A DNA stretch of 64,000 bases from Staphylotrichum longicolle. Taxonomy: Eukaryota; Ascomycota; Sordariomycetes; Sordariales; Chaetomiaceae. The stretch is from contig JAHCVI010000001.1 in the NCBI GenBank assembly GCA_019096155.1, positions 10,106,001 to 10,170,000 on the forward strand, in the 5' to 3' direction. The number at the start of each line of letters is the position of its first letter. The first letter of the stretch is position 1. Position numbers and translations under genes: made by a program. The notes under the pieces were generated by a model. That model searched no databases. It worked only from the letters and a program-made list of their open reading frames with translations, and was not told the origin of the DNA. Below, in pieces: positions 48,435-58,778 of the stretch.

Positions 48435-50143
48435 GAGGATGCCGATTGTTTGGGGGAGGATATCTGGGAGGAGGAGAATGGCGTTTGAGGGCTTCTCGGG
48501 TCTTTTTGTTTCTTTCGGTCGCTGGGTGGGCGTATGGTGAAGGGGCTTGAACGCGGGGTTGGGGGTCGCTGGGGTTATGGGTAGACAGGAGTGGTATCAA
48601 AAGCGACCGGTGGACATGGTGATAAGGGCCCTGAACGGCGTCATGGTTCGTTTCGGTCTGATGCATAACAATCAACAATATGGGGAGACATAATTCTGGG
48701 CTTCTGGATAAGCCGGATGAACGACGCATGGATAGAGAGTACCAGTTACGGAGCGGATGGAACTCAGAGCGTGGCTGCATCACTTTTGCAGCAAGACTAT
48801 GCTAGGTCTTTTTCGGACGCATTTCCACCCAAGCAGAAAACGTGCACACAACTGCAAACACCAAGCGATCGCCGAACAGAGACGGGCTCTCTTCTCTCTC
48901 GGACCGGGGGCTGAAGGACCTCGGATTGGGCTCCGTGGCTTACTCGGAAGTGATGAAAAGGTTAGAGGCTGGCCACAAGGGGCAAGCAGTTACGTCATCT
49001 CGCAGGAGATGCAACTGGTTGAGAGAAGCGAGATGTTGACATGGAGGGGCACTGAGACCGACGGGAGCAATCGGCGATGGCAACTCTCGAGAGAGCCCAC
49101 ATTGGATGTTCTGGATCTATTTGTCTTGAAGAGGGAGCAGGGGCAGATCCGAGGAAGGCACTCTCAACAGCGCTCACATTTCACGATTTTTGGTGCCGTT
49201 CTCACTCGCCGCCACCGGACTCGCCGCGTTCCTTGCAGGAAGGAACCCCAACCGGATATCCACACTGTCCTGCACAAAACCCACGCCGCATCGACCCGGC
49301 TGCCGCACGCCTGAGGCACAAGCCGTGCGCTAATCCGTTAGCGGTCTGGAACACGCCCAAAACGCCCAAATCCAGTCACCAGGGCCACCTGCCAAGCACC
49401 AGCTGCCTGCCGAGAACCGGGGAGTCGGAGACAACCCCCAAACTCTCTTTTGGCCCAAAACCAGACGGGCGACTTCCAGGTCGGTCGCTCGTGTGCGTGC
49501 GTCGCTACCTGAACCATTTTTCCGACTTTCGAAACAACCTCGCCCACACTCGAGAGGAGAGACGAAAACTCGACGCTGGTCCTGGCGACTGCTTTCGGCC
49601 ATCTACACAACCCGCGGCCGTCTATTCTGGTTTCTTGGCCTTATCTTCCCCAAGCGACTGCGCGACAGTGGTTGAGTGCGATTTTCAGGTCCGGGGGCAT
49701 GGCTGGCGATAGATCTGTCGCTTTCCGGTGACACAACGCAGTGTTCACGAAGTGGAACAGAGCCCAGCCGGGAGACTCTGCTTCCGCTTCTGCAGGCTTT
49801 TGTCTGATTACTGGCTGGCCGGGTGGTTGCTGGTGTCGGACAGAATCTCGAGGGTGCATCTCCCTGCGTCTCCCTGCGCAAGTGGGCACAGGTTCGTCCC
49901 GTTTCAACTTCTGCAGAGCCCTCCTTCCGTGGTCTGGGGGTCGCGAATGGAGAGGCATTGTCCCTTTGTGATCAGCAACCCTCGATCTCAGTTGTTGACA
50001 CGCCCCAGCACAGACCGAGAAGGCTCTGTGCTCTGCTCTGCATCCTTTGTTCCGTACGGGGTGGTTGATAACCGGGAGGTGTGTGGACACCCTTGCATCA
50101 AAACGAGGTCATCGACTCCCGCGTCCTCTCGACCAACCCAGCA
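48435..50143. other. Intergenic, no gene recognised
   Basis: About 1.7 kb. Plus-strand open frames (for example 49077-49712) look compositional and may belong to the leader of the next gene. Confidence 0.5.
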
Positions 50144-51244
50144 ATGGATTTCTCAAGCAACGCGTCTCCTCGGAGCCTGCCCACGCCGCAGAGCCCAGCA
50201 CCTTTGGCTCTGTCTGAGTTCATGGCCCAGACCACACCATGCTCCGATACCACAAACCCCTCCGATAAGCCCGACAAACCAGCGTTGCCCCAAGATGGAA
50301 CGAGTCCAGGCGCAGTTGAAGAACCAATGCAGACGGCAGCACAGGACGAACCGCAAGCGGAGACACCACTGCCGCCTGAAGAGACAACAAACCGGTCGTC
50401 AACCCAAGAAGAATCCCCGCCGCCCACCGATTGGTTAGCCACGCGGCAACAGCTCCTCCCGCGGAGGAACCAAGGCAAAAAGGCCGACTGGATACGCGGC
50501 TGGAGTCAGGCGGTCAGCAACCATGGCGAAGAAGCCTACTGCGCCTGCTCCGAAACCGTTGAGAACCAAACCCGTGGCCGGAAAGGCAGGACCAGCGACA
50601 TCGCAGGCAACGTGCGGGCCATCCTCCAGCGAACCAGCAGCCCCACGTTCAACAGCAACAACAACAACAAGGCCACTGCCACCACCGCCACCCCCGAGCC
50701 CGAAGTCTGCCGCAACTGCAGCCGGCCCCCCTCCCCACCCGAAGGTACATCCGCCACGAGCGCCAACCAGACGAGCGAGAGACCCCTTTCTCTGGGAGCC
50801 AGGAGCTTCGGCAAGCGGGTCAGCGAACTTCTCATGCGCGTGCGGCCGTCACTGCCGGGCCGGAGCAAGAGCGCCCACAAGCGCGACGCCGAAATACGCA
50901 AGATGGCCTGGCCAGAGGACTGCCAGCCGCACTGGGCGACCACGGGCCAAGGGCAGAAGCGGTTCCTTGTGCGGCCGCCGAGCCATCCCGTCTCTGCCCC
51001 TACCGCCCCGGTCACGGTGCAAAAGTCGCAGAGCATGGATTACTTTGGGACGCGCTCGCACTCGCGGGGAAGGATATCCGCTGGCGGCGGGGTTGGGGGT
51101 GCTGCCGTCTTAGGGCCCTCGTCATCTGAGCTGGACGGCGTGACGGACTCTGACGCCCCGAGGCCGAGGCTGGCGAGGAGCATGTCGCGCCTGCAGAGAG
51201 CGGCGGCATTGTTGCACCGGGCGACGAGTCGGCCGAAGAGTTAG
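50144..51244 (+). CDS. Hypothetical low-complexity protein
   Basis: A single exon of 366 codons from the ATG at 50144; the frame is open upstream but without an earlier ATG. No family is recognised. The N-terminal 110 residues are Pro/Ser/Thr/Glu-rich. A conserved-looking core follows (KKADWIRGWSQAVSNHGEEA and DIAGNVRAILQRTSSPTF). A pair of cysteines (EVCRNCSRPPSPPEG) and a basic stretch with RSFGKRVSELLMRVRPSLPG come next, then a Ser/Arg-rich end with SRSMSRLQRAAALLHRATSR-like helix character. The DWIRGW and SELLMRVRPSLPGRS segments suggest real coding and possible short binding motifs. The rest is probably disordered. Function and location are unknown. Confidence 0.65.
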   Translation: MDFSSNASPRSLPTPQSPAPLALSEFMAQTTPCSDTTNPSDKPDKPALPQDGTSPGAVEEPMQTAAQDEPQAETPLPPEETTNRSSTQEESPPPTDWLATRQQLLPRRNQGKKADWIRGWSQAVSNHGEEAYCACSETVENQTRGRKGRTSDIAGNVRAILQRTSSPTFNSNNNNKATATTATPEPEVCRNCSRPPSPPEGTSATSANQTSERPLSLGARSFGKRVSELLMRVRPSLPGRSKSAHKRDAEIRKMAWPEDCQPHWATTGQGQKRFLVRPPSHPVSAPTAPVTVQKSQSMDYFGTRSHSRGRISAGGGVGGAAVLGPSSSELDGVTDSDAPRPRLARSMSRLQRAAALLHRATSRPKS

Positions 51245-52022
51245 GGAGCCCGGCTGGTCGAGTCGTTGGGGTACGTCGTTGAGGGCGACGCGTGGGCCTT
51301 CCACCAGCCTTATGGGCAACCTTTGCGGCGTTCGTGCTGAGTTGCTGCGTGGCATATCGTTGTCGCCTACTCGGCTACAAATGGACGATCGAAAGACACG
51401 AACGAGCATTACAACCTTTTTGGGTTCTCAGCACGCTGTTGCCGGAGATATCGCTACTTGGCCGGGCACGACTTGGAGTCAGGCAACTGTCGTGGGAGAC
51501 CATACCGCTCACCAAGCATGTTTCTGATACACGCCTGGTCCCGCTCATCATCGAACCCTTCCCCCTTCTGGTACGGCAGCACTCGTTTTAGGAGCCGACC
51601 CGAGATCTGCATGCAGCCGGCCACCTCTCAACAAAACTTCAATCTCCATATGCATCCACATATGCAGCAGAGCCGAAAGTCACGGGAAGACAACCGGGGA
51701 CGCAAGCAAAAGCAAAATGCTTGCAGCTGCCGAGTCCCGAAGAGAGGATAACCCGGCGTTGGCGAAGAGGCCAGGCGAGGCCACGCCAAGCCTACCCAGT
51801 TTGGGAAACCAGGCTTCCCCTCCATCCGTGTCAGGTGAAGGGACTGCGTTTGGGCAGCGGATAAAGCACACGCACACATACACAGAGATGCACACATGCA
51901 CAGCATATCTATACACATACGGAGAGACATAAACAAAACCTGCTTGGCGCCACAGGACAAGCAGTTGGAGACTGTGTAGCAGCAGCAGCAGCAGAAGAGC
52001 AAGACAGATAAAGACAGACACA

Positions 52023-52060
<38 letters not shown>

Positions 52061-53045
52061 AAGAAGGAAGTAGATGGCCGGAGCGGGCTGCCACGGGGTC
52101 TGAAAACAAGACTCGGAACACCCCGTCTGCGGGGCTGTTTGTTTTGCTGGTGTTGCTGTTATTGGGGGATTAAAGTCAAGATAAACCAGAATCAAGTAGT
52201 ACCTAGTAATTGTATTGTTAATGTACGTACGTACACAAACGAGACAAGCATGTCTGTTGGCACCGGTTTCATCCCGCGGGCTCAACTTTACCATTTATGA
52301 CGGAGCCGATGGTCTGGCTATCACTTTTCATTGTAGCGCTTCCCACCAGGAAAGAAAGCCACGGCAAAGATCGGGGTCACATCCCTCGGCTATCTGGCTG
52401 CTCAGATTCATAAACGACACGAAAGTGCCCGTCAAGACAGCATCACCACCTTGGCTCACTTAATCCGCCTTGGGAGCAGGGGTGCGAAAAGGTCACGCGA
52501 CAAAAAACACCTGCAACGGGACAGGGCTGACAGACGAGCCTTGGGTTAGATGTGTATTGCCTCGCGCCTCAATATCAAGGGCGATGCACTTTCTTGGATT
52601 TGGGGTTTCAGCCCTCCCCTCATATGGATTGGGCCAGATAAAGAACCCGGACCCTCCCGAGGGGGAAAGGCAGCAAGCAGATAAGCAGACGAGAATAACA
52701 CGAGGGGTAAAAACAAAGAGAGAGAGAGACAGAGAGAGAGAAAACATGGAAAGGGAAAGCACCATGCCCTGCATTTTCAGTTCCCACCGAACATCACAAC
52801 CAACTCCCTTGCGCAGTCCTGCCCGTTGCCTTGACCAATGTGCTGTTGCAGATCCCGACCCACCAGCCAGCTTCCAAGCAGCTCACAGACAACAAAGACC
52901 AATTCCCAGAAAATCGGGCCCTAGACGGAGCCGCACAGAGTCTCGAAGGCGGTGATCAGCCACCCCACGAGCGCTCCAAGCTCCATGATAGAGGAAGGCT
53001 GGGCGACAGAGAAAAAAGTGGAGCCAAGCGAGCGACGAGAGCCGC
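51245..53045. other. Intergenic with simple repeats
   Basis: About 1.8 kb with no gene recognised. It holds a GGCA tetranucleotide repeat (52025-52059) and a GA-rich patch (52715-52742). Confidence 0.5.
52025..52059 (+). repeat. GGCA tetranucleotide repeat
   Basis: About nine perfect GGCA units lie in the intergenic region downstream of the hypothetical gene. Confidence 0.9.
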
Positions 53046-54224
53046 TTACTGCTGCTCGGGCGCGGCGGGCTCGTCGGCCTTGCCGTCCGCCTTCTCCTCA
53101 GCGGGCCTCTCCTCCTTGGGAGCCTCGGCAGTGCCGGTGGCCTCGGGCTCGCCGTTGTCGGACGAGGTCCAGAGGGTGAGGTTGTCACGCAGCAGCTGCA
53201 TGATGAGGGTGCTGTCGCGGTACGACTCCTCCGAGAGCGAGTCGAGTTCGGCAATAGCGTCATCGAAGGCCTGCTTGGCCAGGTGGCAGGCACGGTCGGG
53301 GGAGTTCAGGATCTCGTAGTAGAAGACCGAGAAGTTAAGAGCCAGACCCAGGCGGATGGGTGGGTGGGGGTCAGCTCGGTTTGGGCGACATCGGTGGCGC
53401 TCTGCACGGGGTCGAAGCTTGTCAGCTGCCGGGTATGGCATGTGGGGTTAGGGGTTTGGGAAAGAGTCTACCTTGTAGGCCTCGTGGGCAGCGGTAGCGG
53501 CAACCTTGCGCTTCTCGCCGGAGGCGAAATCGGCGAGATAGCGGTGGTAGTCACCCTTCCTACAGAGCCAAATGGGTTAGCACATGCAGCAGCATGCAAA
53601 CGCGGGCAGCCGCGACGCATGAAGCAGGGGGAGCAGAGCATACATCTTGTGGTAGAACACCTTGGACTCGCCAGTGGCGGCGTTGGGGATCAGGGCCTCG
53701 TCGAGGACGTCGAGGACATCCTGGCAGACCTTCTCCAGCTCGCTCTCAATCTTGTGGCGGTACTCGCGGATGGTGCCGACGTGCTTATCGGAGCCCTTGG
53801 ACTCCTCCTTCTGCTCGATCGACGAGATGATGCGCCAGCTGGCACGGCGGGTGCCGACCACGTTCTTGTAGGCGACCGAAGCAGGTTGCGCTCGTCCACG
53901 GTGAGCTCGCCGCCGAGCTTGGCGACCTCCTTCATATAGGTGACCATCTCATCGTAGCGCTCGGCCTGCTCGCAGAGGCGGGCAAGGAAAGTCTTGCTGT
54001 TTGGGGGAGGGTCGGTTAGTCTCGCGAGCGGGCAGTCGCTGCTGCGGGAGAGAACACACCTTTCGCGCTACACGGAAAAAGACAGGTCAGCTATCCAAAT
54101 TCAGAACCAGGTGTTGGCTGGCAGCGCTGCGGCCAGCGCTATCTCTGGCGTGCTGCGAGCCACATCACGAGAGGAGGGGGGGAAAGGCGGGTTCTGGCGG
54201 GTCTGCACATACCTCGTTCGCCAT
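53046..54224 (-). CDS. 14-3-3 protein with 8-nt microexon and two frameshifts
   Basis: Five exons: 54224-54213 (MANE), 54067-54060 (8 nt), 53996-53644, 53559-53472, 53401-53046. With one base restored in each of exons 3 and 5 the sum is 819 nt, 272 residues, normal for fungal 14-3-3. The dimeric phosphoserine adaptor fold is unmistakable: SKTFLARLCEQAERYDEMV, KEVAKLGGELTVDERNLL, VVGTRRASWRIISSIEQKEE, VFYHKMKGDYHRYLAEFASG, NFSVFYYEILNSP and DSTLIMQLLRDNLTLWTSD-like end. An acidic, Ala/Glu-rich tail follows. The frame breaks at about 53880, just before the SVAYKN block, and at about 53359, just before IRLGLALNFSV. Both look like single missing bases, the second in a C run. Fungi rarely survive without 14-3-3, so these are most likely sequence errors. 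Confidence 0.92.
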
Positions 54225-56139
54225 TTTTGCTTGTGATTTGTGTGGAAAGGGGGTGGGTTTGGTGAGTGTTTGGCTGCGTAAGGAAGTAGAGAAAAATAAA
54301 TGGTCGCGGGGAAAGTCGCTGCTCCGTGTGACTTGTTTTGTTGTTTTGGGATGTGGTTGAGGTTGGAGGTGGGTTCAGGTGTTGAGCAAAGGGACTTTAG
54401 CAGGAGGGTCGCTGGCTCCCCCTCACCACGCTAGTAGGTGCCAGCCGAAGCTGGGGCCCCTGTTTTTCTCACAAGGTCGAATGAAACGAGGTTTTGCGCG
54501 TTAACACGTGACGCTGATACCACCTTATTTCCCAGCGAAATGGGAGTCCCACCCTAACAGGCGCGCTCAACAGGGCCTGTGACCCCACAGTCGGGATCGC
54601 TGCTGGGTGTTGACAGTCAGGCGTGCTGGCAGTGGAGGCCGTCATTTTACGATTTACGCATGCCCTTCCAGGCTGTGCTTTGCTTCCGTTCGCTGCTGTT
54701 GCGAGTTCTTGATCGCTGAGAAGGGTCGCGAACCTCTGCAGCCGTTTGCGTCTGGTTTATTCGTTTGCAACCGAATCCAGGCCTCAGACGAACTTGCCAG
54801 CAGCCACCGCAACGAGCCCAAAATGACGGGAGAGGGGCCTGGAATTTGGTCTCAAGACCAACCGCCCTCAGCCAATCCACCCCGCCATCGACGTCTCTGC
54901 CTGCGCCATCCGCCTCCAGACAATCGCAAGCAGCCTGGTGAGCCTGGTGAGCCTGGTGAGGGGCAGATGCTGCACGTCACACAACCACAACAACGGAAGC
55001 AGCCATAGAAACGGGCGGTCGTCCTTGACTCAGAGTCCCTCCATTCCGATCGGCAGCTTTCTCTTATCACTTGCCCGCACCCCCGTGGCACATCCATCTC
55101 GTGCCAGGCTTTTTCCCCGAACCTCCAGCCCTGCCCCGGCCCCGTCCCTTTTCAGCTGGCGGTAGGGAGGGAGTCACGGGGCGAGGCTCCCGCGCCGGAC
55201 CGACCCCCTTTTTCCCATCCATTGGCACTTGGCTGCGGTTGTCCAGTCTCATTCTGTGCCAGAATGATCAAAAGCTTGTGGAGCGGTCACACAGATTGAG
55301 GCATCCCCCCCACCGACTTGTCCGGAGATGGGCCCTCTTTATCAGGTGGGGCCAGAGCGACAGCGCGCCATGGAAGCGGCTAGAATGCCGCGAAGCTCAG
55401 CGGCTGGGTTGCCCTTCCCCCTCCTTTCCGGCATCAACAAGACAGGCCAGTGCGGCCAAATCAAACAAAATCAAACGGCTGATCGCCGGCCAACCGGTCA
55501 ATGACGAGCGAAGGACCTCGGCGGGGTTCCTGCACAGCCTCAGCAAAACTTGCCCAGCGTCGCCATGGCCGTCAGTTATCGCGAAACACCAACTCTTGTT
55601 TTTTTTTCCCTCTCTGTGTTTGCTTGACTTGCAAGTTTCCTTGAACACACCCCGTTCGTGTGGTTCCGTCCCCACTCATCTCCCGGGTTCCGCTCCAGTG
55701 GGACTCCCTGCCAATCGGCGCCGGGGACTCAATTCCGGGCGGTGGTGGCAGTCACGCGCCTCGCGATTTTGCAGGGCTCACGCCTGGACCCCCAACATTT
55801 CATAATGAGAAAGGATGGATCTGAGTGAATGAGGATATGACCCTGCCTCCACCAAGCAATTTGACCGGAGGATCTCGAACGTAATCTCAAAGCCGGTGTC
55901 CCGTTCGAGATATTCGCACGGGAAGCCGTGTGGTATCACGGTCAACACCAAACGACAGTTGGTAAAGACTTCTCTGACATTTACAATGATGAGGACACTA
56001 CTGGCTAGTCATGCCCTTAAAAGCTTATTGTACTAAAGGCCGATGCGCCAAACCCTAAACGCCATGCGATGCTGCCAAATCGTCATCAAAACAAGAGAAG
56101 GTCTAACCAAGACAGCCATCACCCTGATAAGAGCCGATG
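54225..56139. other. Intergenic, no gene recognised
   Basis: About 1.9 kb between the 14-3-3 promoter and the lipase 3' end. A 244-codon plus-strand open frame (to 55805) has no ATG start and no family resemblance. Three GAGCCTGGT units lie near 54938-54960. Confidence 0.45.
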
Positions 56140-57514
56140 TCATAGATCTTGCGGCTCAAGACTGTCTCCCGTAGACTCAACCGATGTCAGGTTGTACTTG
56201 TCCCTCCCCCAGTCCGCAGGATCTCCACCCGGGAGACAGAGCCCAAGTCTCCAAAAGTAGTCCCGGTGTGCAAAGAACAACTGCCAAAGCTTGAGTCGAG
56301 CCGGGAACCATCGCCGCCGCAATCCCAGCGCCTCAACTTGGTCATCAGCCTCCTCCTGCATCCTCCCCCGCCTTCCCAACCCCAACACCCAGCCCAGCCA
56401 GTCCTCCGTGTCAGCCCCTCCCAAGCACTCCGGATCATTATCCCCACGGCAGAACTTCAAGTCCTCAGGTCCCGGCGGCAGGCTCGACTTGCTGATGTAA
56501 ACCTCCCCAGCATGCGAACGATACCCCCACTCGCTCAACGGCAGCAACGGGACGGGGTCGTCGACATGCGTAACCCTCCGGTAGGCCGACCTCTCCCGCT
56601 CGTCCTTCCCCAACCCAAACGCCCGATCCAGGTACTCGGCCAGCTTCGCGTTCCCGACCCTCGGCTCCCCAAACGTCGTGACCAGCACATCCCGCCAGCC
56701 CATGCCGAGCCTCAGCTCCAGCGCCGCCAGCGCCGCCACCGCCCCGCCCAGGCTGTGCCCGACCAGGTGCACCCGGTAGCCCGGGTGCTCCTCCCTGGCG
56801 GCCACGAGCGCGGGGATGACCACCTCGCGCGCGTTGCGCCACGACGCCATGAAGCCCATGTGCACCGTGCAATTGTCGCACTTGGGGCCCCCGTCCCTCC
56901 ATCCCCATCCCCTCCGTCTGGATCGTCGGACTCCCCGTCCCCGGCGCGCGGCGCCGGGTACGGCACGTACTCCTGCGGGCACGGTGCTCAGGGTCCACGA
57001 CCGTGTTGGCGATGCTGTACGTCCCGCGGAACGCAACCACAATCTCCCCTTGCCCCGCCGTCCCCTTTCCCTTTCCCTTTCCCCCGCTTCCGTTCTCATC
57101 GTCATCATCGTCGCCGTCACCGTCGACGGCGATGTACCCGCAGCTGTCGCTCAGCAGCACGCCCGTGTTCCACGTGCGCACGAGGCGCAGCGAGGGGAAC
57201 TCCTTGCAGCGCGAGACGCAGGAAAACGGCGGGGCGATGCCGCTCGTGCCGACGCAGTAGGTGATGTCGACGAGGCGGGAGGCGCGCTCGAGGGAGGCGA
57301 AGAACGGGGTCGATACTCCTGCTCCTCCTCCTCCTTGAGACGAGATTATTGTTGTTTCTGTTGTTGCTGCATGTGGTCTGTCGTGTGGGAGATAATGTTG
57401 GTTGTAGGGTCGTTGGATTTGAGGTTGCGGCGGCGGTGGTGGTGGTGGAATGGGGTCCGCGTTTGAGAGAGGGAGGAGGGAGGTGAGGGTGAGTGCCGTG
57501 TTTAGGAGACGCAT
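56140..57514 (-). CDS. Class-3 secreted lipase, frame broken
   Basis: A single exon on the minus strand from the ATG at 57514, about 457 codons. A signal peptide (MRLLNTALTLTSLLPLSNA) is followed by a Pro/Gln-rich spacer. The alpha/beta-hydrolase fold of fungal class-3 (Rhizomucor/Thermomyces) lipases follows: RLVDITYCVGTSGI, TWNTGVLLSDSCGYIA, IVVAFRGTYSIANTVVD (oxyanion hole), nucleophile Ser in HLVGHSLGGA, Asp in RVTHVDDPVP and His in YRSHAGEVYI. An acidic insert (DGDGDDDDDEN) and a long C-terminal extension rich in Trp/Leu/Arg (about 365-457) are unusual. Conserved segments shift frame near 56992, near 56977 and between about 56885 and 56935. The net result (+1, 1375 nt) agrees with two one-base gains and one loss. 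Only one shift is strictly required to keep an open frame. Confidence 0.82.
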
Positions 57515-58197
57515 GGCTTGTGAAGGGTTAAGAAAATTATTGTAGGTTTGACTAGGAAATATGTACAAGTAAAGTGATGGGTTATGGGGTTTGGGATTAA
57601 GATGATATGTTAATTAAGAGGTCAAAGTTGACACAGCATGGCCGCGGTCAGTGGGTTGGATCGCGTGACCATGGTCATCCGCCACCGCGGCTTGGAAGCT
57701 TGCGAGAGTTCAGCCTTGTTGGCAGAGAAGCGGCAGCCTGGAGAATCCGTCTCAACTTTGAGTCAAGAGCGCAGATTTTCGTCTATCCTGGAATTGAAAA
57801 CGTGAGATGAACCTTCCAGGAAATGCAGGTTCAAGTTTGGCAATGTGAAGTTGGTGATGACGGCACCAACCCCAGACATCTTGGCAGGGTCCGCAGAAAG
57901 GCTTGGCACGTTAAGGATTCGCTCCACATTTCAGTGACACCATCTCTCTTCTCGAGACCATCCATCGCAGCATCAACAACAAATCAATTGCTCATCCACC
58001 CTAGCAACGATGTGTTCTTATCTCGAAATTTATGGCATGTCTTGCCCTATGGTGTCCGTCCCTGCTTCGTCCTCGAAACGCATTTCTAAGAAGCCAGATA
58101 CTCTATGAACCCACTCCAGACCACGATTCAGCTTGCTCCCTCTGAACTCCGGATCCCAACGCCGTGGCTTCTTGTTGTTCCCGACTTGTCAGATCCC
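57515..58197. other. Intergenic, no gene recognised
   Basis: Promoter of the lipase (-) and 3' flank of the small secreted gene (-). Nothing else is seen. Confidence 0.5.
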
Positions 58198-58778
58198 TTA
58201 CTTCGGGGTAGGCTCGAGGCTGGTGAACACAGCAGCCATCACCCTCGGTGACGACGTGCAGGCCTTGCCCTCGCCGACCGTGTTGTTCTTCATGCTCGAA
58301 AAGCAGGTGAGCTTCGGCGTGACCGAGCCGGCAGCCTCGCTGCCGCCGCCGCTGTTGATTTCGTCAGCGTCTCTGTGCGTAATTTCTCTTCTGCTTGAAT
58401 GACTCACTGCTCCTCCAGCGGGCAAGCCTTCTCGATCATCGTGAGTGTGTCGTCCTCCCAGATGAAGTGGATCCAATCCAGCTCGCAAGCATATCTAGCG
58501 GCCGAACCATGCGGGTCGACGTTGACCGAGGTCTCATTGAAGTGACACTTTGTGTCAAGATGAGTGCTCTGGTCCGAGTAGTCGAAGTCAATAATGGTAG
58601 AGCGGTTGTTGCCAGTGGCGGGAGTCCAGATCTGAAAGTTGGTGATCACGAACTCGTCGGGCAGGACGCAGAAGCTGCTCTTGAGGATCGACTTGATGGC
58701 CGTGGGGACGTTGTAGGTTGGGAGGGTTGCAGCAAGATTGGCCGCAGCGGCGACCGCGAGGAAGAACTTCAGCATCAT
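58198..58778 (-). CDS. Small secreted six-cysteine protein
   Basis: Two exons (58778-58408 and 58351-58198, intron GTGAGT...CAG with GCTGACG branch site) give 174 residues. A signal peptide (MMLKFFLAVAAAANLAATLP) precedes a mature chain of about 154 residues with six cysteines, enough for three disulfides. Landmarks are FCVLPDEFVITNFQIWTP, RSTIIDFDYSD, NETSVN (a possible N-glycosylation site), YACELDWIHFIWED, LTCFSSMKNNT and GKACTSS. I recognise no family. The size, secretion signal and cysteine number fit the broad class of apoplastic or effector-like proteins, but this is a description and no activity is implied. Reading through the intron would stop the protein at residue 124 with four cysteines. 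Confidence 0.75.

Noticed and set aside
49077..49712. 211-codon plus-strand open frame
   Set aside because: Low-complexity composition without motif or splice context; more likely leader sequence of the gene at 50144.
52715..52760. GA microsatellite as a promoter element of the 14-3-3 gene
   Set aside because: It lies downstream of the stop of that minus-strand gene, not upstream.
55071..55805. 244-codon plus-strand open frame
   Set aside because: It starts at TTG with no ATG near the 5' end, is Pro/Arg-rich as expected from GC bias, and shows no family motif.
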